NCBI RefSeq assembly: GCF_000953015.1
Contig: NZ_LN794158.1
Coordinates: 868,001 to 932,000, forward strand
Length of the DNA: 64,000 bases
Source of the DNA: Candidatus Methylopumilus turicensis
Lineage (GTDB): Bacteria > Pseudomonadota > Gammaproteobacteria > Burkholderiales > Methylophilaceae
Reading direction: 5' to 3'
The position numbers and the translations under genes were made by a program. The notes beneath the pieces are model-generated. The model did no database searches. It was not told the DNA's origin and saw only the letters and a list, made by a program, of their open reading frames with translations. Shown here one piece after another: positions 56,809 to 64,000 of this stretch (positions are counted from its first letter, which is position 1; each line of letters opens with the position of its first letter).

Positions 56809-58089
56809 ATGAAATTGTTACAAAAATTGTTCAAATATCCTTTTAGTGGCCTGAAAAAACTGGGGCCAGGCTTAGTCACTGGTGCTGCAGATGATGATCC
56901 AAGTGGGATCGCCATTTATTCACAAGCAGGCGCGCAATATGGCTTTGGCTTACTTTGGACTATCGTCCTTACCTACCCACTGATGGCTGGCATTCAAATG
57001 GTGTGTGCCCGCATCGGCCTAGTCACTGGTCGTGGCCTTGCAAATAATATGCAACGTTGCTACCCAGCACTGCTCACACTGCCACTGATTTTATTATTAC
57101 TTGTGGCCAACATCATCAACATTGCTGCCGATCTTGCGGCCATGTCAGACGCCGTAAAGTTAGTCATCGGCGGACCACGTCACCTTTACTCCATCCTCAT
57201 TGGGTTCACTTGCATACTATTGCAGGTGTTTATTCCCTACCACCGCTATTTGCCCATCTTAAAATGGCTCACTATTTCACTGTTTGCTTACGTTGGCACA
57301 GTATTCGCATCACATGTCGACTGGTCTCGAGTCATTGTCGAAACATTGCTCCCAAATATTCAATTGGATTCCAGTTACGTGCTCCTCGTTGTCGGTATAT
57401 TCGGCACAACGATTAGTCCCTACCTTTTCTTTTGGCAGGCCGCAGAGGAAGTGGAAGACATAGCCGACATACCTGAGAGGGAATGTCTAATCGACCAGCC
57501 TGCAGCAGCGCCTAAACAAATCAAGCGCGTAGTTTTTGACACAGTCTTTGGCATGGGGTTCTCTAACCTTATTGCATTTTTTATCATGCTCACCACCGCG
57601 GCCACCCTATTCACAGCTGGCGTTCATCACATCCAAACCTCGGCAGAGGCCGCTGCCGCCTTGCGCCCGATTGCCGGAGACTTTGCGTTTATGCTCTTTG
57701 CATTAGGCATTATCGGCACCGGTTTGCTGGCGATTCCAGTTTTAGCAGGCTCTGCGGCCTACGCGGTTGCAGAGTTAATGAATAAACCCGCCAGCTTAAA
57801 ATTAACGATATGGACGGCAAAACATTTTTACGGCGTGATTGTTGTGGCGACAATCATTGGTGTTGGGCTTGATTTTAGTGGTATAGACCCGATTAAAGCC
57901 TTGATTTGGAGTGCGGTGATTAACGGCATAGTCGCGGTGCCGTTAATGATCGCTGTGATGCATATGTCTTCCATGCAAGAGGTGATGGGGAATTTTACGA
58001 TTAAAGGTAAAACGAGAGTACTAGGATGGCTGGCCACTGGGTTGATGACTGTGACGGCGGTTATCTTGGGGCTGGTGAGTATCGTTTAA
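56809..58089 (+). CDS. NRAMP-family divalent metal transporter, variant motif
   Basis: 426 residues with about 11 helices. The first helix motif reads ADDDPSGIA where classic MntH has DPGN, and the sixth-helix site reads FGTTISPYLFFWQA instead of MPHN. These changes mark an NRAMP-related branch, not standard manganese importers; magnesium or other cations have been suggested for relatives. EEVEDIADIPERECLIDQPAAAPKQ is a cytoplasmic loop. It is divergent from a TonB receptor with a tandem repeat between them. Confidence 0.82.
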   Translation: MKLLQKLFKYPFSGLKKLGPGLVTGAADDDPSGIAIYSQAGAQYGFGLLWTIVLTYPLMAGIQMVCARIGLVTGRGLANNMQRCYPALLTLPLILLLLVANIINIAADLAAMSDAVKLVIGGPRHLYSILIGFTCILLQVFIPYHRYLPILKWLTISLFAYVGTVFASHVDWSRVIVETLLPNIQLDSSYVLLVVGIFGTTISPYLFFWQAAEEVEDIADIPERECLIDQPAAAPKQIKRVVFDTVFGMGFSNLIAFFIMLTTAATLFTAGVHHIQTSAEAAAALRPIAGDFAFMLFALGIIGTGLLAIPVLAGSAAYAVAELMNKPASLKLTIWTAKHFYGVIVVATIIGVGLDFSGIDPIKALIWSAVINGIVAVPLMIAVMHMSSMQEVMGNFTIKGKTRVLGWLATGLMTVTAVILGLVSIV

Positions 58090-58100
58090 AAAACATCTTC

Positions 58101-58142
58101 CAATCTTTGGAAATCAATCGTTGGAAATCAATCTTTAGAAAA
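58101..58142. repeat. Three tandem 14-bp repeats across the yqjK 3' end
   Basis: CAATCTTTGGAAAT (58101-58114), CAATCGTTGGAAAT (58115-58128) and CAATCTTTAGAAAA (58129-58142). The second copy covers the yqjK stop, the third its last codons; the first lies in the gap to the NRAMP stop. Confidence 0.65.
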
Positions 58143-58418
58143 CAAGCCACTAAAGTCACGCACACCCTTGATGGCCGCCCACGAGCCCAAAAGAATTCTT
58201 GCCGCTTTAAACGGCGTAAATATCGTAAATAAGGCCCCAGCACCCAACACCATGCCAGGGTTATTCTTTACAAATCGAGTTGCGGCGAGCGCTCTATCTA
58301 CCCAAGTAAGCCTTACCTGCCACTGAGCAACCTGTAAAGAGAGATGCGTGCGCTGATTAGCGGCTTTGGCTTGAAGCAAAGCTTTCTGATGATTGAGCTG
58401 ATGAAGTTTGTGATTCAT
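58128..58418 (-). CDS. yqjK: YqjK-like membrane protein
   Basis: 96 residues. Basic N-terminal helix (NHKLHQLNHQKALLQAKAANQR) then a hydrophobic region (NPGMVLGAGALFTIFTPFKAARILLGSWAAI) resembling YqjK. It is third in yqjD-yqjE-yqjK, a set of small inner membrane proteins linked to stationary phase and ribosome binding in E. coli. Assignment relies on gene order as much as on sequence. Confidence 0.7.
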   Translation of the reverse strand: MNHKLHQLNHQKALLQAKAANQRTHLSLQVAQWQVRLTWVDRALAATRFVKNNPGMVLGAGALFTIFTPFKAARILLGSWAAIKGVRDFSGLFSKD

Positions 58419-58432
58419 CTGATTAACAAGTC

Positions 58433-58849
58433 TTAATCATTAGATTTGAGTTGCTGAAAATCAGTCGCAAGCTCTTCTAAGCTTGCTTCAAATGTGGCGG
58501 GCATGGCTTTAATCGCTCGGAGAACGCGCCACATGCAAATACTCCCAACCACAATAAATAGGCCGGTTACACCCCCTAATGCCAGCAGGCGATGGGTATC
58601 CCAAAAGATGACCACAATAAATATCGCCAGAAGAAGCGCACCAAAGCATAAAGAAAACAATGCGATTAGCACCATGATGAGGACAGAGACAAGCTGCTCG
58701 CGCGCAATCTCTAAATCGGTTGAAAGTAAACTCAGGCGATTGTGGATAATGGCCACCATCAGCGCAGTGAGTGACTTGAGTGAGCCTAGCAAGCCTTCAG
58801 CACTTGGCTGGGCACTGGCCTGAGCATGATGTTGAGTATTGTCTGACAT
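58433..58849 (-). CDS. yqjE: YqjE/phage holin-like membrane protein
   Basis: 138 residues. Two long hydrophobic helices (about 50-80 and 85-110) after LLGSLKSLTALMVAIIHNRLSLLSTDLEIAREQLVSVL, the pattern of the Holin-X/YqjE family. It is placed 4 bases after the DUF883 gene and 14 before yqjK, so all three form one unit. Confidence 0.78.
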   Translation of the reverse strand: MSDNTQHHAQASAQPSAEGLLGSLKSLTALMVAIIHNRLSLLSTDLEIAREQLVSVLIMVLIALFSLCFGALLLAIFIVVIFWDTHRLLALGGVTGLFIVVGSICMWRVLRAIKAMPATFEASLEELATDFQQLKSND

Positions 58850-58853
58850 AGGA

Positions 58854-59183
58854 TTAACGACGGCTCACCAATAGACCAATTACCAGCCCAATGCCTGCAG
58901 CAATGCCAACGGCCTTCCAGGGGTTTTCTTGTACATAATCATCTGTCGCTTTGACAGCTTCACGACCCTTTTCAATCAGGTCTTCATGCATGTCATCAAG
59001 CTTGTCTTTTGCCGAAGCCAAAGAGGCTTCTGCCTTGGAGCGGACCTGATCGACTTTATCCCCACCTTGACCAGCCGTGGCCTTGATCAGCGCTTCAGCA
59101 TCTGCAATCACTGCCTTGAATTCAGCCACCAGCTGCGCCTTGGTCACGTCTTTTAAAGAATCTGTTAAATTCGTATTGCTCAT
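58854..59183 (-). CDS. yqjD: DUF883/YqjD-ElaB family membrane-anchored protein
   Basis: 109 residues. A helical, lysine/alanine-rich body (ATAGQGGDKVDQVRSKAEASLASAKDKLD) is anchored by a C-terminal helix (NPWKAVGIAAGIGLVIGLLVSRR), the standard DUF883 tail. E. coli YqjD and ElaB bind ribosomes at the membrane in stationary phase. A good AAGGAG ribosome site lies 6 bases before the ATG. First gene of the yqjDEK unit. Confidence 0.88.
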   Translation of the reverse strand: MSNTNLTDSLKDVTKAQLVAEFKAVIADAEALIKATAGQGGDKVDQVRSKAEASLASAKDKLDDMHEDLIEKGREAVKATDDYVQENPWKAVGIAAGIGLVIGLLVSRR

Positions 59184-59303
59184 CTCGAACTCCTTGTAAG
59201 CTCAGTACGCTTTAATCTAATGGCGTTTAAATTTTTAACGCTAGGTTTTAATATAAGCCTTTGATTGATCAAAATCAAATGGAACAGATTGTTACTCACA
59301 CTT

Positions 59304-59840
59304 TTACTTGAGTGCGCGAATCTCTGGAAGGTTTCTCCACCAACCGTAAACATCCATCCCACAACCGAACACATAGCGATTGGGAAGCGTAAGTCCAACA
59401 TAATCTGCCTCAATAGGCTTAGCATGACCTAGGTCTTTTGCTGTTAACACGGCAATCTTAACCTCTAGAGCGCCCAACGCTAAGCACCGATCTCGGATAG
59501 CCACTAAGGTATGCCCCTCATCCAAGATATCATCGAGCAATAATACGACACGACCCTTTAACTTCTCGGTCGGGGCCTTACCCCACTTAACGTCCTGCCC
59601 CATGGTCTCGCCGTTGTAGCGGCTCGCTTGGAGATAGTCTGTTTCTAAAGGAAAGCTAAGTTGAGGTAAAAGCTGACCTGCAAAATAGAGGCCGCCATTC
59701 ATAATCGTCAGCAACAGCGGCGTTTTATCGTGAAGGTCTTGTGTGATTTGGGTAGCTAAATGCGTGATAGCAGCATCGACCTCAATTTTAGAATAAATAA
59801 GGTCTGCGTTTTTAAGAAGCCGTTGAGGGTTGTTTTTCAT
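59304..59840 (-). CDS. hpt: Hypoxanthine-guanine phosphoribosyltransferase
   Basis: 178 residues. The PRPP-binding motif VVLLLDDILDEGHTL, LLTIMNGGLYFAGQL near the N-terminus and a late FGCGMDVYGWWRNLPEIRAL fit purine salvage enzymes that recycle hypoxanthine or guanine. The 120-base gap to yqjD holds nothing I recognise. Confidence 0.88.
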   Translation of the reverse strand: MKNNPQRLLKNADLIYSKIEVDAAITHLATQITQDLHDKTPLLLTIMNGGLYFAGQLLPQLSFPLETDYLQASRYNGETMGQDVKWGKAPTEKLKGRVVLLLDDILDEGHTLVAIRDRCLALGALEVKIAVLTAKDLGHAKPIEADYVGLTLPNRYVFGCGMDVYGWWRNLPEIRALK

Positions 59841-59872
59841 TTTAAATGAGAAATAAGCTTGAAGTCGAAGAC

Positions 59873-60577
59873 TTACTTTAACACTTTCTTAAGTCCTCTA
59901 AGATTTGACCAAAGCGTCGCCTTAGTTAATCGTATGTCTAGCATAGCCATGCATCGCTCAAGCCAGTTTGAACGGGTTTCGAGGCGAGCAATGGCCGCCC
60001 CAAGATCTTTCTTTATTGAGTCGCCATAAGCGGCCTCTGCCTTAATGACCGCGTCACGTAACATAGCTAAAGGGAGCCTCATCATGGCCAAATCAATCAC
60101 GTCGCGATTAAAAACCGCATCATCTGCCCATCGATCGGCGTTTGCCAATAGCTTACTGGTAGCCAAATCAAGCTTGGTTAAGGTAGAAACACCGCACACA
60201 ATATCAAATGCACTAGGCTTTTCAAGTTTAATGCGTGCCTCAAGCACGATCTCGAACTTAATTGGCTGGCCCATCACCGCAATCGTAGTGCGTATACCAT
60301 ACTGATCTGCGCGTACCTCACCAAAGCTAATGGTGTGCTCGGCGCCCTCGCTAAAAAAATTAGCCAGGCCGCCCGGGTTTGTGGCTAATTCGCGAAGATG
60401 ACGATAGGCGACTAAATTGGATACCAAAAAATCAATATTCACCGATTCACGATACTCATCAAACATCAATGCAATCGCAGTGCCACCTGCAAAGTAACAA
60501 TCATGGGCCATCAGCAATGGGCCATTGAGCAACGCAAGCGCATGCGCGATTTTTTGATGATGCTGGCGACTATACAT
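59873..60577 (-). CDS. AbiEii-type nucleotidyltransferase, putative toxin
   Basis: 234 residues. The nucleotidyltransferase core is FAGGTAIALMFDEYRESVNIDFLVS, a GG...S-x-D-x-D pattern (here VNID keeps the second D), and KLDLATSKLLANADRWADDAVFNRDVIDL is the second conserved segment of AbiEii/AbiGii toxins. ATG 60577 overlaps the XRE gene stop by 8 bases; the TTG at 60601 is less likely. The pair resembles abortive-infection or type IV toxin-antitoxin systems, though with an XRE partner rather than AbiEi. Toxicity unproven. Confidence 0.78.
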   Translation of the reverse strand: MYSRQHHQKIAHALALLNGPLLMAHDCYFAGGTAIALMFDEYRESVNIDFLVSNLVAYRHLRELATNPGGLANFFSEGAEHTISFGEVRADQYGIRTTIAVMGQPIKFEIVLEARIKLEKPSAFDIVCGVSTLTKLDLATSKLLANADRWADDAVFNRDVIDLAMMRLPLAMLRDAVIKAEAAYGDSIKKDLGAAIARLETRSNWLERCMAMLDIRLTKATLWSNLRGLKKVLK

Positions 60578-61031
60578 CTTGCGCCACCTTCCCCAAACCA
60601 ACCCTTAATGCATCAATTAATTGTTGCTCGTGATGCTCCAGCGCTTCTGGGTTGATATGGCGGGCATTTCGGGCATAAATACCATACGCCTCCATTGGGG
60701 TTAATTCAGCCCCCGCCTTGATTTGCCATGCAAGTTTTTTAAGTTGCGGGTACTTTTCCACCTGAATACGGACTGGAATGAAATCTGCCAAATTCACGGG
60801 CGCTGGTTGCTCAGCGCCCAATTTCATCCCCAAAGCCAATAGCACACTCATATAAGCCCCCATATTGACGGTGGGCTCACCCCGCTCAATTCGATGTAAT
60901 GTCACGCGACTAATCCCTGCAGCCTCAGCAACCGCTGTGGCGTTTATACCCAACACTTTACGTTGGGCACGTATTTGCTGTGCTAACGCCAACAAAGCAT
61001 CTGCGGTACTAATGGGGGTATTTTGATTCAT
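60570..61031 (-). CDS. XRE-family HTH regulator, putative antitoxin
   Basis: 153 residues from ATG 61031 (MNQNTPIS...); ATG 61043 and an alternative at 61052 lie in the same frame. The helix-turn-helix is LAQQIRAQRKVLGINATAVAEAAGISRVTLHRIERGE. The C-terminal half has no family I recognise. GAGAAA six bases before ATG 61031 is a fair ribosome site, and it falls in the right arm of the operator-like inverted repeat. Overlaps the toxin gene, so it is coupled to it. Confidence 0.8.
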   Translation of the reverse strand: MNQNTPISTADALLALAQQIRAQRKVLGINATAVAEAAGISRVTLHRIERGEPTVNMGAYMSVLLALGMKLGAEQPAPVNLADFIPVRIQVEKYPQLKKLAWQIKAGAELTPMEAYGIYARNARHINPEALEHHEQQLIDALRVGLGKVAQDV

Positions 61032-61083
61032 AATGTTTCTCATAATAAACAAAAATTATTATTTGTCAATTATGAGAAACATT
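61032..61083. promoter_or_regulatory. 15-bp inverted repeat, candidate XRE operator over the start codon
   Basis: AATGTTTCTCATAAT (61032-61046) and ATTATGAGAAACATT (61069-61083) are exact complements with a 22-base AT-rich spacer. On the minus strand one arm holds the ribosome site and start region of the XRE gene, so binding there would block both transcription and translation. Confidence 0.65.
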
Positions 61084-61138
61084 TTATTTAAAATTAGCTT
61101 TAAGAAACCTCAGGCTTGCTAAGCAGTATTAGCAACCG

Positions 61139-61447
61139 CTAGGAGGATTTTTTGAGGCCACGCAGATCGGATGTCGAATACAACTGACTTCTTCCAATGA
61201 CTTTTGCAGGTACAATTTTTTTGGATTGAACATAGCGCCTAAACGTTGGCATCGAAACTTCTAGGTATTCCGCTGCATCATGCGCCGAAAACATCTCGTC
61301 CTTGAGGTGCCCAAATACATCCTGATGGGAGAAGTTGTCTGCTTGAAAGGCACTTCTCGCCACCAAAGAAAAGAACTTCACACGCTCGCTCTCTGGCATA
61401 TGTTGCACTTGTGAAAAAACTTCTTCTGCTCGCATAAACTGTTCCAT
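61139..61447 (-). CDS. Excisionase/MerR-like HTH protein, putative antitoxin
   Basis: 102 residues from ATG 61447, with GGAG 9 bases before; a TTG at 61462 is an alternative. C-terminal residues hold a MerR/excisionase-type helix-turn-helix, MFSAHDAAEYLEVSMPTFRRYVQSKKI, followed by a RSQLYSTSDL wing. It follows the RelE-like toxin by 18 bases. Antitoxin role is inferred from pairing. Confidence 0.72.
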   Translation of the reverse strand: MEQFMRAEEVFSQVQHMPESERVKFFSLVARSAFQADNFSHQDVFGHLKDEMFSAHDAAEYLEVSMPTFRRYVQSKKIVPAKVIGRSQLYSTSDLRGLKKSS

Positions 61448-61465
61448 ATAAGCTCCATTCAACGG

Positions 61466-61771
61466 TTAGGCGGATTCCTTTAAGTACCGTTTCAATTCTT
61501 CATAAAAGTTTTCGTGGCTACCCACCTGATAAAAATCTATCCATACCAAGGTAATCGAATGATCAGAAGCACCAAACTTGTATGCAATTAAATACTCCTG
61601 TCGATTAAAGCGAAATTTATAAACATAGATACTTTTTAAGTCGCCAGTTTTTTGTTCCCCAAGACTTGGTGCGTCTAATATTTCAAGAACGGCATCCTCG
61701 ATTGCCAACTGCAATGCTTTGTTGGCTTTTTTAATGAATGCAGCAAACGGTCGTTTGTAATTTGGCTTCAT
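61466..61771 (-). CDS. RelE/ParE-family toxin
   Basis: 101 residues. FAAFIKKANKALQLAIEDAVLEIL, YVYKFRFNRQEYLIAYKF and a late VWIDFYQVGSHENFYEELKRYL fit the RelE/HigB fold. The toxin gene precedes the antitoxin gene, as in higBA. The -10 box lies only 6 bases before its ATG. Confidence 0.82.
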   Translation of the reverse strand: MKPNYKRPFAAFIKKANKALQLAIEDAVLEILDAPSLGEQKTGDLKSIYVYKFRFNRQEYLIAYKFGASDHSITLVWIDFYQVGSHENFYEELKRYLKESA

Positions 61772-61777
61772 GATTTA

Positions 61778-61807
61778 ATTATAGATCATATTTTGATTTT
61801 ATATCAA
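61778..61807 (-). promoter_or_regulatory. sigma-70 promoter of the RelE-like toxin operon, leaderless layout
   Basis: On the minus strand TTGATA (61807-61802), an 18-base spacer and TATAAT (61783-61778). ATG 61771 follows the -10 by only 6 bases, so the mRNA would start at or near the A of ATG. TTGAT/ATCAA and ATGAT/ATCAT repeats nearby may be operator half-sites. Confidence 0.7.
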
Positions 61808-61836
61808 ATCATTTTTTGATGGGGCGAGATGCGGCA

Positions 61837-63681
61837 TTAGCGTGCGTTAACGTCGCCCTGGTACTCCTCCACCCAGGTCTTGAGCTCTTCCTTAACGAGC
61901 CGTTCATCCTTCTCGGGCGTGGTGGATATCCACTTGAGTAGAGCACTCACCCACTCAGCATCCACAGTCCTAGCTGAGGCAATGCGCAGCCTCTCGTGGG
62001 GGGTCGGCAGGGTGTGCTCGTCGTCGGCAAGCAGCTCCTCATAGAGCTTCTCTCCGGGACGCAGCCCAGAAAACTCAATTTTAATTTCGTCCTCGGTAAA
62101 ACCAGAGAGCCTGATCATGTCACGCGCCAGGTCAACGATCTTGACGGGCTCCCCCATGTCGAGTACAAAGATTTCACCACCATTACCCATCAAGCCAGCC
62201 TGCATGACCAGCTGAGCAGCCTCGGGGATGGACATAAAATAGCGTGTGATCTTTGGGTGTGTCACCGTGATCGGTCCGCCCTCCTTAATCTGTTCACGGA
62301 ACTTAGGAATCACGCTGCCACTGCTCCCCAGCACGTTACCAAAGCGCACCATCACAAAGCGCGTACCCGTCTTCCCCTGTAGCCCCTGACACACCATCTC
62401 GGCCAGGCGCTTGGTCGCGCCCATCACGTTCGTCGGGTTGACCGCCTTGTCGGTGGAGATCAAGACGAATCTGTCTACCTTGGCATCCTTGGCGACCTTG
62501 GCGAGGGTGTGAGTGCCGACGACATTATTATGGAAGGCCTCGGAGACATTATTGTTCTCCATGAGGGGCACGTGCTTGTAGGCCGCAGCATGGAAAACCA
62601 CGCTGGGCTTATACTCTTTAAACAGGCTCTCTACGCGCGCCTCGTTCTTGACGTCCCCCACCACATAGATCAATTCTACAGAACTTGCCGAGCCACTCAG
62701 CCCCTGTTCAAGCTGATACAAAGCATACTCGGAGATGTCGAGGCAGATTAACTGGCTTGGTTTGAATTTAAGGATTTGGTGACAAAGCTCAGAACCAATG
62801 GAGCCGCCAGCACCACTGACGAGCACAGACCGAGACTTGATGAGTTGCTGCAAGCCAGAGTTGTCGAGGTCCACCACATCTCGGCCGAGCAGGTCCTCAA
62901 CATCAACAGGCCGAATCTGGGAGACAGTCAATCGACCAGAGATGAGGTCATCAAGCACAGGTACGGTCAGGACATCAACATCAAGTAATGATGCTGCATC
63001 CAAGATAGCACGACGATCTGTGTGACCAAGATCAGGGGATCCGATGATCATATTATTGAAGCCAAATCGCTGGTGGGCTTTCGACAGGTCAGATATACCG
63101 CCAAGCACGCGGACGCCTAAGACCTCACGGCTATGAAGTGTCTGGTCATCATCGAGCAACCCTACTACTCGCCACTGATCTCCCTGCGCTAACTCCTTAG
63201 CCAGAGTCACCGCTGTGGGTCCAGCCCCGATGATGATGACCGGCTCACCGCGACTAGCGCGAAGGCCATAGAGCTGGCGCTCCTTAGCGGCGCGATACAC
63301 AATGCGACTCCCACCCATCATCAAGATCAGCAGTATGGGGTCCAGGATTAACACGGATCGAGGCACCACAAAATCAGACCGCATCATGAAGAGTCCTGCC
63401 GTCACAACGATTGTTGTGAGCGCAACAGACATCACGATTCTTTGCAGGTCAACCACGCTCGCAAAGCGCCAGATGCACCGATAGTGTCCAAAAAAGTAAA
63501 AGCTAGTGACCTGAATCAGGACAATACCAGGCAGGCAGAGTATTAGGACCGCAAGATGCTCTGAAGGAATCTCAAAATTAAATCTAAGTTGGTACGCGAG
63601 ATACCAGGCAAGGACTGCAGCCACTGCGTCATGAGAGAACGCCAAGCATCTTTTTAGGTTACGGATCGTTGTTTGAATCAT
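61837..63681 (-). CDS. CapD/WbpM-type nucleotide-sugar 4,6-dehydratase, membrane-bound
   Basis: 614 residues. N-terminal four-helix membrane domain (about 12-110), a first Rossmann part (IIIGAGPTAVTLAKELA), and a catalytic SDR domain with GAGGSIGSELCHQI, and STDKAVNPTNVMGATKR, in which M replaces the usual Y (the S-M-K variant of WbpM/PglF types). It probably makes UDP-4-keto-6-deoxy-GlcNAc for surface polysaccharide. GC is near 57-60% in three 60-base blocks I counted (62461, 62881, 63181) against 40% at 33481. Confidence 0.9.
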   Translation of the reverse strand: MIQTTIRNLKRCLAFSHDAVAAVLAWYLAYQLRFNFEIPSEHLAVLILCLPGIVLIQVTSFYFFGHYRCIWRFASVVDLQRIVMSVALTTIVVTAGLFMMRSDFVVPRSVLILDPILLILMMGGSRIVYRAAKERQLYGLRASRGEPVIIIGAGPTAVTLAKELAQGDQWRVVGLLDDDQTLHSREVLGVRVLGGISDLSKAHQRFGFNNMIIGSPDLGHTDRRAILDAASLLDVDVLTVPVLDDLISGRLTVSQIRPVDVEDLLGRDVVDLDNSGLQQLIKSRSVLVSGAGGSIGSELCHQILKFKPSQLICLDISEYALYQLEQGLSGSASSVELIYVVGDVKNEARVESLFKEYKPSVVFHAAAYKHVPLMENNNVSEAFHNNVVGTHTLAKVAKDAKVDRFVLISTDKAVNPTNVMGATKRLAEMVCQGLQGKTGTRFVMVRFGNVLGSSGSVIPKFREQIKEGGPITVTHPKITRYFMSIPEAAQLVMQAGLMGNGGEIFVLDMGEPVKIVDLARDMIRLSGFTEDEIKIEFSGLRPGEKLYEELLADDEHTLPTPHERLRIASARTVDAEWVSALLKWISTTPEKDERLVKEELKTWVEEYQGDVNAR

Positions 63682-63701
63682 TGTGAGATTATCGTTTAAG
63701 C

Positions 63702-64000
63702 CTAGTGGGATACGCCATCACTTTTTATAACTTTTAGGGCTGTCATCCAAAGTATTTGGATATCAAACCAGGTCGACTGTCTATTAAGGTACTCGGCATC
63801 GTACTCAACCTTAACAGGGATAGGCAGATCATCCCTCCCATTCACCTGGGCCCATCCGGTGAGGCCTGGTAGGATCTTATCCACACCCCGAGCGGTTCTG
63901 AGGGCGATCAAGTCATGCTGGTTAAAAAGGGCTGGTCTTGGGCCAACGAGGCTCATGTCGCCGACTAATATGCTCCAGAGCTGAGGAAGTTCATCCAAAC
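63702..64000 (-). CDS. Initiating undecaprenyl-phosphate sugar transferase, C-terminal part (gene runs off the window)
   Basis: The frame is open to the window end. The C-terminal 99 residues read LDELPQLWSILVGDMSLVGPRPALF, PGLTGWAQVNGRDDLPIPVKV and YDAEYL, the core of WcaJ/PglC/WbaP-type sugar transferases that load the first sugar phosphate onto undecaprenyl phosphate. The start lies outside; an apparent start at 63998 is an internal TTG. It is 20 bases upstream of the dehydratase gene. Confidence 0.9.
   Translation of the reverse strand, partial: LDELPQLWSILVGDMSLVGPRPALFNQHDLIALRTARGVDKILPGLTGWAQVNGRDDLPIPVKVEYDAEYLNRQSTWFDIQILWMTALKVIKSDGVSH

Noticed and set aside
61139-61771. RelE/HTH pair as a phage excisionase module
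   Set aside because: The HTH resembles excisionases, but there is no integrase or attachment site; pairing with a RelE-like protein fits toxin-antitoxin better.

Overview
The window is a typical low-to-mid GC betaproteobacterial chromosome. Gene orders such as smc-zipA-ligA, tsaE-amiC-(MBL)-mutL-miaA and rluC-gph-Rieske-sppA beside rne, plus a PQQ-type quinoprotein, a tandem pair of GH17 beta-glucan genes and the AT-leaning codon use, point to the Methylophilaceae (Methylotenera/Methylophilus-like methylotrophs). The family is an inference; no rRNA is present to confirm it.

Layout. 1-6.2 kb: chromosome segregation, division and DNA ligase (smc, zipA, ligA, ligA cut by the window edge), then queF. 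6.2-6.6 kb: a consensus promoter driving tRNA-Ala(GGC) and tRNA-Glu(UUC), closed by a terminator. 6.6-10.6 kb: molybdate ABC transporter modABC and a lipoprotein quinoprotein. 10.7-14.8 kb: mnmC and a TPR/O-GlcNAc-transferase-like protein. 14.8-23.9 kb: an EamA transporter, dapC, then the miaA-mutL-MBL nuclease-amiC-tsaE operon (minus strand) facing queG. 24.0-27.9 kb: a four-gene cassette (GT-C transferase, polyprenyl-phosphate GT2, GtrA flippase-like, YdjC/NaxD-like deacetylase) that looks like a lipid A or envelope amino-sugar modification pathway. 28.5-32.8 kb: two GH17 proteins, the second fused to a GT2 synthase, for beta-1,3-glucan. 33-42.7 kb: pgi, sppA, a frameshifted Rieske gene, gph, rluC, a 608-bp structured leader, rne (with a one-base frameshift) and recQ.

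42.7-53.98 kb: a repeat-rich recQ-uvrB intergenic region, uvrB, a secreted protease-TPR protein, aspC, msrB, ovoA (ovothiol synthase) behind an Atm1-type ABC exporter, tRNA-Asn, and three small genes of little-known function. 53.98-61.8 kb is more accessory: mazEF, a TonB receptor divergent from an atypical NRAMP transporter, the yqjDEK membrane stress genes, hpt, an XRE/AbiEii pair and a RelE/HTH pair. 61.8-64 kb starts a surface polysaccharide locus (CapD/WbpM dehydratase, initiating sugar transferase) with clearly higher GC, a likely imported block.

The most interesting items are the NaxD-like cassette, the ovoA/ABC-exporter pairing, the GH17 pair, the uvrB-tail-derived intergenic repeats, toxin-antitoxin control regions with operator or -10 elements set against start codons, and two single-base frameshifts (rne and Rieske) lying 3.4 kb apart that need sequence verification.
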